A stretch of 64,000 nt of DNA from Symbiodinium natans (Eukaryota; Sar; Dinophyceae; Suessiales; Symbiodiniaceae), in the NCBI GenBank assembly GCA_905221605.1, contig CAJNDS010002588.1, positions 286,914 to 350,913 of the forward strand. Direction: 5' to 3'. Below, piece by piece: positions 1-10,415 of the stretch. Position numbers and translations under genes: made by a program. Position 1 is the stretch's first letter. Each line of letters opens with the position of its first letter. Under the pieces are notes generated by a model. The model searched no databases and was not told the origin of the DNA. It was given only the letters and a program-made list of their open reading frames with translations.

Positions 1-1683
1 GGGCCCGGATTAAATAATTTAAATTAATTTAAAATAATTTAAATAATTTTAATAATTTAAATAAGTTAAATAATTTAAATAAGTTAAATAATTTAAATCC
101 TGGAGGGGGGGGGGCGGGCCTCCTCCCGCAGGAAGAATTAAATAATTTAAATATGAAGGCCCCGAATTAAATATTAATATTTAATTCGGGGCCTTCATAT
201 TTAAATTCTTTAATTCCTCCTGCGGGAGGAGGCCCGGCCCCCCCCCCTCCAGGATTTAAAATATTTAAATTATTTAAATTATTTAAATTATTTAAATTAT
301 TTAAATTATTTAAATTATTTAAATTTTTTAAATTATTTAATTCCCGGGCCCGATTTAAATAATTTAAATATGAAGCTCCCGAATTAAATATTCATATTTA
401 AATCGTGGCCTTCATATTTAAATTATTTAAATCGGGCCCGGGATTAAATAATTTAAATAATTTAAATAATCTAAATAATTTAAATAATTTAAATAATTTA
501 AATAATTTAAATCCGGGAGGGGGGGGGGGCCGGGCCTCCTTTTGCAGGAGGAATTAAATAATTTAAATATGAAGGCCCCGAATTAAATATTCATATTTAA
601 ATCGAGGCCTTCATATTTAAATTATTTAATTCCTCCTGGGGGAGGAGGCCCCCCCCCCCCCCCCCCCTCCAGGATTTAAAATATTTAAATTATTTAAATT
701 ATTTAAATTATTTAATTCCCGGGCCCGATTTAAATAATTTAAATATGAAGGCCACGATTTAAATATGAATATTTAATTCGGGAGCTTCATATTTAAATTA
801 TTTAATTCGGGCCCGGGAATTAAATAATTTAAATAAGTTAAATAATTTAAATAATTTAAATAATTTAAATCCTGGAGGGGGGGGGGGGGGGGGCCGGGCC
901 TCCTTTTGCAGGAGGAATTAAATAATTTAAATATGAAGGCCCCGAATTAAATATTCATAATTCAATCGAGGCCTTCATATTTAAATTATTTAATTCCTCC
1001 TGGGGGAGGAGGCCCCCCTCCTCTCCAGGATTTAAATTATTTAAATTATTTAATTCCCGGGCCCGAATTAAATACTTTAAATATGAAGGCCACGGTTTAA
1101 ATATGAATATTTAATTCGGGAGCTTCATATTTAAATTATTTAATTCGGGCCCGGGAATTAAATAATTTAAATAATTTAAATAATTTAAATCCGGGAGGGG
1201 GGGGGGGCCGGGCCTCCTTTTGCAGGAGGAATTAAAAATTTTCAATATGAAGGCCCCGAATTAAATATTCATATTTAAATCGAGGCCTTCATATTTAAAT
1301 TATTTAATTCCTCCTGGGGGAGGAGGCCCGCCCCCCCACCCCTCCAGGATTTAAATTATTTAAATTATTTAAATTATTAAAATTCTTTAAATGTTTTTAA
1401 ATTATTTAATTCCCGGGCCCGATTTAAATAATTTAAATATGAAGGCCACGATTTAAATATGAATATTTAATTCGGGAGCTTCATATTTAAATTATGTAAA
1501 TCGGGCCCGGGAATTAAATAATTTAAATAATTTAAATAATTTAAATCCTGGAGGGGGGGGGGCCGGGCTTCCTCCCGCAGGAGGAATTAAATAATTTAAA
1601 TATGAAGGCCCCGAATTAAATATTCATATTTAAATCGGGGCCTTCATATTTAAATTATTTAATTCCTCCTGCGGGAGGGCCCC
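1..1683. repeat. AT-rich array of large palindromes
   Basis: About four and a half tandem units of roughly 320-415 bp. A landmark CCTGGAGGGGG or CCGGGAGGGGG starts at 99, 513, 871, 1191 and 1547. Each unit holds runs of TTTAAATAA, a G tract, and two nested inverted repeats. Around 175 a palindrome of more than 40 bp is perfect (GAAGGCCCCGAATTAAAT and its complement), and its arms continue through CCTCC/GGAGG to C and G tracts, giving about 155 bp of potential cruciform. No coding capacity is seen. Confidence 0.85.
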
Positions 1684-1685
1684 CT

Positions 1686-2048
1686 CAATCAGCTTCATCA
1701 TCATCATCCTCATCCTCATCCGCATCATCATCATCATCTTCATTATCGTCATCATCTTCATCATCTATCATCATCATCTTCATCATCTTCATCATCTTCA
1801 TCATCTTTTTTCATCATCCCCATCATCTCTCTCATCTCCACGGTTGTTCCAATATGTTTCATGTGCATCCTTGACATCAATGATCCCAATCAGCTTCATC
1901 ATCATCTTCATCATCTTCATCATCTTCATCATTTTCATCATCTTCATCATCTTCATCATCTTCATCATCTTCATCATCTTCATCATCTCCATCATCTTCA
2001 TCATCTTCATGATCTGCTTCATCTGCTTCATCCTTCATCTGTTTCTTA
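1686..2048. repeat. ATC/TCATCT microsatellite
   Basis: Imperfect TCATCT and CATCAT repeats fill this stretch. The phrase CAATCAGCTTCATCATCATC occurs near 1685 and again near 1888, so the tract is itself partly duplicated. His/Phe/Ile-rich or Met/Lys-rich translations of it are trivial repeat products. Confidence 0.85.
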
Positions 2049-2083
2049 TGTTTCATTGCTTCTTGGGGCCCAGGAGGGCCTGG

Positions 2084-3772
2084 GGCAGGAGCAACTTTGC
2101 CGGTCAAAACTTGCCGGGATCCCCTTGGCACCCTGGAAAAGTGATGCAAATACCACACAAAACGGGAAAGGGTAGGAACAACTTTGTCGGTCAAAATTTG
2201 CCGGGATCCCCTTGGCACCCTGGAAAAGTCCTGCAAATACCACACAAAACGGGAAAGGGTAGGAACAACTTTGCCGGTCAAAATTTGCCGGGATCCCCTT
2301 GGCACCCTGGAAAAGTCCTGCAAATACCACACAAAACGGGAAAGGGTAGGAACAACATTTGCCGGTCAAAATTTGCCGGGATTCCCTTGGCACCCCGGAA
2401 AAGTGATGCAAATACCACACAAAACGGGAAAGGGTAGGAACAACTTTGCGGGTCAAAATTTGCCGGGATTCCCTTGGCACCCTAGAAAAGTCCTGCAAAT
2501 ACCACACAAAACGGGAAAGGGTAGGAACAACTTTGCCGGTCAAAATTTGCCGGGATTCCCTTGGCACCCTAGAAAAGTGATGCAAATACCACACAAAACG
2601 GGAAAGGGTAGGAAAAACTTTGCCGGTCAAAATTTGCCGGGATCCCCTTGGCACTCGGGAAAAGTGATGCAAATGCCACACAAAACCGGAACGGGTAGGA
2701 ACAACTTTGCGGGTCAAAATTTGCCGGGACCCCCTTGGCACCCGGGAAAAGTGATGCAAATACCACACAAAACGGGAAAGGGTAGGAACAACTTTGCCGG
2801 TGAAAATTTGCCGGGATCCCCTTGGCACCCTGGAAAAGTGATGCAAATACCACACAAAACGGGAACGGGTAGGAACAACTTTGCCGGTCAAAATTTGCCG
2901 GGATTCCCTTGGCACCCTGGAAAAGTCCTGCAAATACCACACAAAACGGGAAAGGGTAGGAACAACTTTGCCGGTCAAAACTTGCCGGGATTCCCTTGGC
3001 ACCCTAGAAAAGTGATGCAAATACCACACAAAACGGGAAAGGGTAGGAACAACTTTGCGGGTCAAAATTTGCCGGGATTCCCTTGGCACCCTGGAAAAGT
3101 CCTGCAAATACCACACAAAACGGGAAAGGGTAGGAACAACTTTGCCGGTCAAAATTTGCCGGGATCCCCTTGGCACTCGGGAAAAGTGATGCAAATACCA
3201 CACAAAACGGGAACGGGTAGGAACAACTTTGCGGGTCAAAATTTGCCGGGACCCCCTTGGCACCCGGGAAAAGTGATGCAAATACCACACAAAACGGGAA
3301 AGGGTAGGAACAACTTTGCCGGTCAAAATTTGCCGGGATCCCCTTGGCACCCTTGAAAAGTGATGCAAATACCACACAAAACGGGAACGGGTAGGAACAA
3401 CTTTGCCGGTCAAAATTTGCCGGGATTCCCTTGGCACCCTGGAAAAGTCCTGCAAATACCACACAAAACGGGAAAGGGTAGGAACAACTTTGCCGGTCAA
3501 AATTTGCCGGGATTCCCTTGGCACCCTGGAAAAGTCCTGCAAATACCACACAAAACGGGAAAGGGTAGGAACAACTTTGCGGGTCAAAATTTGCCGGGAT
3601 TCCCTTGGCACCCTGGAAAAGTGATGCAAATACCACACAAAACGGGAAAGGGTAGGAACAACTTTGCGGGTCAAAATTTGCCGGGATCCCCTTGGCACCA
3701 TGGAAAAGTGATGCAAATACCACACAAAACGGGAACGGGTAGGAACAACATTTGCCGGTCAAAATTTGCCGG
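2084..3772. repeat. 87-bp satellite, first block (about 19 monomers)
   Basis: Monomers of 87 bp carry TTGCCGGGATCCCCTTGG, CCTGGAAAAGTGATGC and ACCACACAAAACGGG. Monomer starts at 2111, 2198 and 2285 fix the period. Variants (GATCCCC/GATTCCC, GTGATG/GTCCTG, AAAGGG/AACGGG) are not random: the marker GCACTCGGG recurs 522 bp apart (2653 and 3175), as does GGACCCCC (2729 and 3251). That is a six-monomer higher-order repeat. Since 87 is 29 codons, several frames stay open on both strands (up to 559 codons on the minus strand); these are repeat artefacts. Confidence 0.9.
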
Positions 3773-4065
3773 GCCTCCGGGCAAGATTTGGCCAAATCGA
3801 GCCGCGCATTTCTCATCGCATACGAAGGGCAGCCCGATTTGGCCAAATTTTGCCCGGAGGCTGCCCGGCAAAATTTGGCCAAATCGAGCCGCGCCTTTCT
3901 GGAGGCCCGAAATTATTTAAACTATCGCGGCTCGATTTGGCCAAATTTTGCCGGGCAGCCTGCGGGCAAAATTTGGCCAAATCGGGCTGCTCGTCGTACG
4001 CGATGAGAAATGCGCGGCTCGATTTGGCCAAATTTTGCCCGGCAGGGCCCCTGGACATTGAAATG
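3765..4065. repeat. GGCCAAATTT palindromic block A
   Basis: The 87-bp satellite ends and inverted copies of AAATTTGGCCAAATCGAGCC begin, alternating direct and reverse with spacers such as CGCGCATTTCTCATCGCATA and AATTATTTAAACTATCGCGG. The core AATTTGGCCAAATT is self-complementary. Confidence 0.8.
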
Positions 4066-4440
4066 AAATTGATTTTTTAAATTCCCCGATACTAAATCAC
4101 GAGCCCGGGCCTCCCCCTCAATACTAAATTACGAGCCCGGGTCTCCTTTCTCTTCTCTTGTTCTCTTTTAAATCTCAAAGTCACACCAAAGGAAGCTTCT
4201 TTTCCTTATTGAATGAAAAAGAAAAAGAAGAAAAGAGATAGGTAAAGACACTGAAGAGCTCCACTGCCTACTGTTTCATTCCTTTCCTCTCTTTCTATGT
4301 GTTGTTGTCCTTGTCGTTTCAGAAAGCTAGCAAAATAAGGGCAAGGGGGCTTTAAATTATTAAAACTATTTAATTCCACCCTGGAATTAAATATTTTAAA
4401 TAATTTAAATAATGTAAATCCGAAAAGGGGGGGGGCCAAA
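4066..4440. repeat. Linker with CT-rich repeat and AT tract
   Basis: Holds two copies of AATACTAAATTACGAGCCCG-type sequence and one copy of the segment starting TCTCTTCTCTTGTTCTC, which recurs near 4935 and 6860. It then has a short TTTAAAT-rich tract like the one at the start of the window. No gene is seen. Confidence 0.7.
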
Positions 4441-4855
4441 AGTGCCCGGAGGCTGCCCGGCAAAATTTGGCCAAATCGAGCCGCGATAGTTTAAATAATT
4501 TCGGGCCTCCAGAAAGGCGCGGCTCGATTTGGCCAAATTTTGCCGGGCAGCCTCCGGGCAAGATTTGGCCAAATCGAGCCGCGCATTTCTCATCGCATAC
4601 GAAGGGCAGCCCGATTTGGCCAAATTTTGCCCGGAGGCTGCCCGGCAAAATTTGGCCAAATCGAGCCGCGCCTTTCTGGAGGCCCGAAATTATTTAAACT
4701 ATCGCGGCTCGATTTGGCCAAATTTTGCCGGGCAGCCTGCGGGCAAAATTTGGCCAAATCGGGCTGCTCGTCGTACGCGATGAGAAATGCGCGGCTCGAT
4801 TTGGCCAAATTTTGCCCGGCAAAATTTGGCCAAATCGGGCCCCTGGACATTGAAA
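4441..4855. repeat. GGCCAAATTT palindromic block B
   Basis: A longer relative of the block at 3765. It is entered in inverted orientation and then runs through the same direct order, ending at the same CCCCTGGACATTGAAATG sequence. The two blocks therefore form an internal duplication with an inverted leading arm. Confidence 0.8.
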
Positions 4856-7442
4856 TGAAATTGACTTTTTAAATTCCCCGATACTAAATCACGAGCCCGG
4901 GCCTCCCCCTCAATACTAAATTACGAGCCCGGGTCTCCCTTCTCTTCTCTTGTTCTCTTTTAAATCTCAAATCACACCAAAGGAAGCTTCTTTTCCTTAT
5001 TGAATGAAACAGAAAAAGAAGAAAAGAGATAGGTAAAGACACTGAAGAGCTCCACTGCCTATTGTTTCATTCCCTTTCCTCTCTTTCTATGTGTTGTTTT
5101 CCTTGTCGTTTCAGAAAGCTAGCAAAATAAGGGCAAGGGGGCTTCCTGAAGAGGAGAGAGGGCACCTATTTTTTAATTATAGAGGGAAAAGCGAGAGACA
5201 AGGAAGGGACAAAAGATAGATAAAGAAGAGTGCTATCCGTCTCCTTGTTTCTTGTGTCTTCTCTTCTTTTCAGTTCATCGTATTCCTCTTTTCGGCCTGT
5301 CTCTTCTGCTCTTTTCCTTACCCTTCTCCTTTTCAAGTTCTTCCTTTTTCGTTTTTCTGTTTCGAAAAGAAAGAGGGAAGGGAGAGAGAAGGGAGAGAGG
5401 ATAGATAAAGAAGAGTGCCATTTTCTTTGCGCCTTGTTTTGTCTCTCCATCTTCTTTGTTCGTCTCTCTTTTCTATTCTTTTCTTGGCTCTTCCCATTAG
5501 AATTGTCTTCCTTTTATCTCTCCTCTCTCCTTCTCTTTCCCTTCTCTTCTCCTGTTCCCCTTTAAATGACAAAAACACGAGAAAGGAAGAACAAGAGAGG
5601 AATGGAGGCCCTTTTCCTGAATTCTCCTGTTGCAATGAATAAGGAAAAGAGCATAGGAGATAAGGAAGGGAATTGTGGGCGATGGAACGGGTGTCCTTTT
5701 TGATAGTTTTCTGCATCTTCAAGGAAGAAAAAGGACACCCGCCCAAGAAGGAAAAGTAACATAAGAGATAGGGAGGAAATTGAAAAGCTCCTCTCTTTAC
5801 CTAGTCATTTCCTGTCCTCTCTTCTTATTTGTTGTTTTTCTTATTCGCTTCAAAAAGCAAAATAACAAAATAAGGGAAAGGCGATTTCCTGAAGAGGAAG
5901 AAGGGCGCCTACCTGTGAATAGCAAGGTTGATTTTTTCTAATTAGGGAGAGACTTGCCCCGCCTGAGCCTCCCTGGCCTGCTTGTTGTGGCCACATTCCG
6001 GTACAGTTGTGCTTCCAGAAAAATGGCATCCTTGTTATCTCCTCTCACTTCCCTTTCCCTTCTCTCCTTCTGTTTCCTTCTGACTGATAAACCACAAGAC
6101 AGGAACTTGTATGATAAGGCAGTGGAAGGGTAAGCAGAGGGTGACTCCTGGCGCGTGGACCGGTCCATACTTCATCATACCCCTCCTCTCGGCCTATCTC
6201 TTCTGTTCCTTTCCTTACCCTTCTCCTTCTCATAGTTCTTCCTTTTTGTTTTCTTATTTCGAAAAGAAAGATGGCAGGGAGAGATAAGGAAGAGAGGATA
6301 GATAAAGAGTGAGTGCCATCTTCTCTGCGCCTTGTTTTGTCTCTCCCTCTTCTCTATTCATCTCTCTTCTATTCTTTTCTTTGCTCTTCCCATTAACAAT
6401 GCAATCCTTTTGTCTCTCCTCTCTCCTTCTCTCTCCCTTCTCTTCTCCTGTTCCCCTTTAAATGACAAAAACGCAAGAAAGGAAGAACAAGAGGGGAATG
6501 GAGGCCATGTTCCTTTCTTTTCCAATGGATGGGGAAAGTGAGCGGGGTTGGCTCCTTGTCCGTAGACCCTCCCCACGCTGCAGCAAATCCCTCCTCTCGC
6601 CCTATCGCCTCTGTTCTTTTCCTTGTTCCCAAACGGAAAAAGAAAATGGGTTCCTTTACATGTTCATTGTTCTTCCTTTTGTTTTTATTTAAAAGGGAAA
6701 GATAAGAAAGAGAGGAAAGAAGAAAACGAGCACCATCTTCTCTTTGCCTGATTTTGCACCTCCCTCTCCTGTCTTCATTTCTCTTCCATGATTGTCATTG
6801 CTCTTCCCATGAAAATTGTTTCCTTTTGATCTCTCCTCTCTCCTTTCTCTCTCCCTTCTCTTCTCTTGTTCTCTTTTGAATCTCAAAATCACACCAAAGG
6901 AAGCTTCTTTTCCTTATTGAATGAAAAAGAAAAAGAAGAAAAGAGATAGGTAAAGACACTGAAGAGCTCCACTGCCTATTGTTTCATTCCCTTTCCTTTC
7001 TTTCTATGTGTTGTTTTCCTTGTCGTTTCAGAAAGCTAGCAAAATAAGGGCAAGGGGGCTTCCTGAAGAGGAGAGAGGGCACCTATTTTTTAATTATAGA
7101 GGGAAAAGCGAGAGACAAGGAAGGGACAGATGATAGATAAAGAAGAGTGCTATCCGTCTCCTTGTTTATTGTGTCTTCTCTTCTTTTCAGTGCCCCTCCA
7201 GAAAATTCAAATGGCCTCCTTGTTGTCTCTCCTCTCTCGCTTCTCTTGCCCTTCTCTCCTTCTGTTACCTTTTAACTAATATAACACAGGAAAGGAACTT
7301 GTATGATAAAGCAGTGGAAGGGTAAGCAGAGAGTGACTCCTTGCGCGTGGACCTTGCCCATACTTCATCATATCCCTCTTTTCGGCCTGTCTCTTCTGCT
7401 CTTTTCCTTACCCTTCTCCTTTCAAGTTCTTCCTTTTTCGTT
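4856..7442. repeat. CT/GA-rich sub-repeat region, first copy
   Basis: A mosaic of related sub-repeats. The phrase CGGCCTGTCTCTTCTGCTC recurs with changes near 5299, 6191, 6600 and 7381. Strand composition flips between pyrimidine-rich and purine-rich blocks. The TCTCTTCTCTTGTTCTC segment returns near 6860. Ser/Leu/Phe-rich and Lys/Arg/Glu-rich open frames are composition products; no conserved protein is seen. Confidence 0.75.
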
Positions 7443-7542
7443 NNNNNNNNNNNNNNNNNNNNNNNNNNNNNNNNNNNNNNNNNNNNNNNNNNNNNNNNNN
7501 NNNNNNNNNNNNNNNNNNNNNNNNNNNNNNNNNNNNNNNNNN
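7443..7542. other. Assembly gap of 100 N
   Basis: Exactly 100 undetermined bases, the usual placeholder for a scaffold join of unknown size. It falls inside the CT-rich repeat on the left and the ATC microsatellite on the right, so an unknown amount of array, possibly a copy of the AT-palindrome array at 1-1683, may be missing. Confidence 0.99.
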
Positions 7543-7652
7543 TCATCTTCATCATCTCCATCATCTTCATCATCTTCATGATCTGCTTCATCTGCTTCAT
7601 CCTTCATCTGTTTCTTATGTTTCATTGCTTCTTGGGGCCCAGGAGGGCCTGG
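7543..7652. repeat. Tail of ATC microsatellite, second unit
   Basis: Continues after the gap with TCATCTTCATCATCTCC and the same TTCATTGCTTCTTGGGGCCC sequence that precedes the first satellite block near 2050. Confidence 0.8.
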
Positions 7653-9341
7653 TGCAGGAGCAACTTTGCCGGTCAAAACTTGCCGGGATCCCCTTGGCAC
7701 CCTGGAAAAGTGATGCAAATACCACACAAAACGGGAAAGGGTAGGAACAACTTTGTCGGTCAAAATTTGCCGGGATCCCCTTGGCACCCTGGAAAAGTCC
7801 TGCAAATACCACACAGAACGGGAAAGGGTAGGAACAACTTTGCGGGTCAAAATTTGCCGGGATCCCCTTGGCACCCTGGAAAAGTCCTGCAAATACCACA
7901 CAAAACGGGAAAGGGTAGGAACAACATTTGCCGGTCAAAATTTGCCGGGATTCCCTTGGCACCCCGGAAGAGTGATGCAAATACCACACAAAACGGGAAC
8001 GGGTAGGAACAACTTTGCGGGTCAAAATTTGCCGGGATTCCCTTGGCACCCTAGAAAAGTCCTGCAAATACCACACAAAACGGGAAAGGGTAGGAACAAC
8101 TTTGCCGGTCAAAATTTGCCGGGATTCCCTTGGCACCCTAGAAAAGTGATGCAAATACCACACAAAACGGGAAAGGGTAGGAAAAACTTTGCCGGTCAAA
8201 ATTTGCCGGGATCCCCTTGGCACTCGGGAAAAGTGATGCAAATGCCACACAAAACCGGAACGGGTAGGAACAACTTTGCGGGTCAAAATTTGCCGGGACC
8301 CCCTTGGCACCCGGGAAAAGTGATGCAAATACCACACAAAACGGGAAAGGGTAGGAACAACTTTGCCGGTGAAAATTTGCCGGGATCCCCTTGGCACCCT
8401 GGAAAAGTGATGCAAATACCACACAAAACGGGAACGGGTAGGAACAACTTTGCCGGTCAAAATTTGCCGGGATTCCCTTGGCACCCTGGAAAAGTCCTGC
8501 AAATACCACACAAAACGGGAAAGGGTAGGAACAACTTTGCCGGTCAAAACTTGCCGGGATTCCCTTGGCACGCTAGAAAAGTGATGCAAATACCACACAA
8601 AACGGGAAAGGGTAGGAACAACTTTGCGGGTCAAAATTTGCCGGGATTCCCTTGGCACCCTGGAAAAGTCCTGCAAATACCACACAAAACGGGAAAGGGT
8701 AGGAACAACTTTGCCGGTCAAAATTTGCCGGGATCCCCTTGGCACTCGGGAAAAGTGATGCAAATAACACACAAAACGGGAACGGGTAGGAACAACTTTG
8801 CGAGTCAAAATTTGCCGGGACCCCCTTGGCACCCGGGAAAAGTGATGCAAATACCACACAAAACGGGAAAGGGTAGGAACAACTTTGCCGGTCAAAATTT
8901 GCCGGGATTCCCTTGGCACCCTTGAAAAGTGATGCAAATACCACACAAAACGGGAACGGGTAGGAACAACTTTGCCGGTCAAAATTTGCCGGGATTCCCT
9001 TGGCACCCTTGAAAAGTCCTGCAAATACCACACAAAACGGGAAAGGGTAGGAACAACTTTGCCGGTCAAAATTTGCCGGGATTCCCTTGGCACCCTGGAA
9101 AAGTCCTGCAAATACCACACAAAACGGGAAAGGGTAGGAACAACTTTGCGGGTCAACATTTGCCGGGATTCCCTTGGCACCCTGGAAAAGTGATGCAAAT
9201 ACCACACAAAACGGGAAAGGGTAGGAACAACTTTGCGGGTCAAAATTTGCCGGGATCCCCTTGGCACCATGGAAAAGTGATGCAAATACCACACAAAACG
9301 GGAACGGGTAGGAACAACATTTGCCGGTCAAAATTTGCCGG
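7653..9341. repeat. 87-bp satellite, second block
   Basis: A near-identical copy of the block at 2084-3772, offset about 5569 bp, with the same order of monomer variants and only scattered substitutions. The higher-order pattern was therefore duplicated as a block, not generated separately. Confidence 0.9.
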
Positions 9342-9622
9342 GCCTCCGGGCAAGATTTGGCCAAATCGAGCCGCGCATTTCTCATCGCATACGAAGGGCA
9401 GCCCGATTTGGCCAAATTTTGCCCGGAGGCTGCCCGGCAAAATTTGGCCAAATCGAGCCGCGCCTTTCTGGAGGCCCGAAATTATTTAAACTATCGCGGC
9501 TCGATTTGGCCAAATTTTGCCGGGCAGCCTGCGGGCAAAATTTGGCCAAATCGGGCTGCTCGTCGTACGCGATGAGAAATGCGCGGCTCGATTTGGCCAA
9601 ATTTTGCCCGGCAGGGCCCCTG
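9334..9622. repeat. GGCCAAATTT palindromic block A, second copy
   Basis: Matches block A at 3765 almost base for base, including its order of inverted copies. Confidence 0.8.
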
Positions 9623-10415
9623 GACATTGAAATGAAATTGATTTTTTAAATTCCCCGATACTAAATCACGAGCCCGGGCCTCCCCCTCAATACTAAATTA
9701 CGAGCCCGGGTCTCCTTTCTCTTCTCTTGTTCTCTTTTAAATCTCAAAGTCACACCAAAGGAAGCTTCTTTTCCTTATTGAATGAAAAAGAAAAAGAAGA
9801 AAAGAGATAGGTAAAGACACTGAAGAGCTCCACTGCCTATTGTTTCATTCCTTTCCTCTCTTTCTATGTGTTGTTGTCCTTGTCGTTTCAGAAAGCTAGC
9901 AAAATAAGGGCAAGGGGGCTTTAAATTATTAAAATTATTTAATTCCACCCTGGAATTAAATACTTTAAATAATTTAAATCCGAAAAGGGGGGGGGCCAAA
10001 AGTGCCCGGAGGCTGCCCGGCAAAATTTGGCCAAATCGAGCCGCGATAGTTTAAATAATTTCGGGCTTCCAGAAAGGCGCGGCTCGATTTGGCCAAATTT
10101 TGCCGGGCAGCCTGCGGGCAAGATTTGGCCAAATCGAGCCGCGCATTTCTCATCGCATACGAAGGGCAGCCCGATTTGGCCAAATTTTGCCCGGAGGCTG
10201 CCCGGCAAAATTTGGCCAAATCGAGCCGCGCCTTTCTGGAGGCCCGAAATTATTTGAACTATCGCGGCTCGATTTGGCCAAATTTTGCCGGGCAGTCTGC
10301 GGGCAAAATTTGGCCAAATCGGGCTGCTCGTCGTACGCGATGAGAAATGCGCGGCTCGATTTAGCCAAATTTTGCCCGGCAAAATTTGGCCAAATCGGGC
10401 CCCTGGACATTGAAA
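9623..10415. repeat. Linker and GGCCAAATTT block B, second copy
   Basis: Repeats the linker and block B of 4066-4855 with small changes: a shorter AT tract, and an altered GATTTAGCCAAATTT in one palindrome. Confidence 0.8.

Noticed and set aside
1801-2437. Met/Lys-rich, Ile/Phe-rich and His/Leu-rich frames
   Set aside because: Direct translations of the TCATCT microsatellite running into the satellite.
2046-3725. Minus-strand 559-codon frame and + strand 390-codon frame
   Set aside because: Products of an 87-bp satellite whose period is divisible by three. Several frames are open at once on both strands, and the variants show no codon pattern.
7615-9294. Second 559-codon minus-strand frame
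   Set aside because: Copy of the same satellite block.
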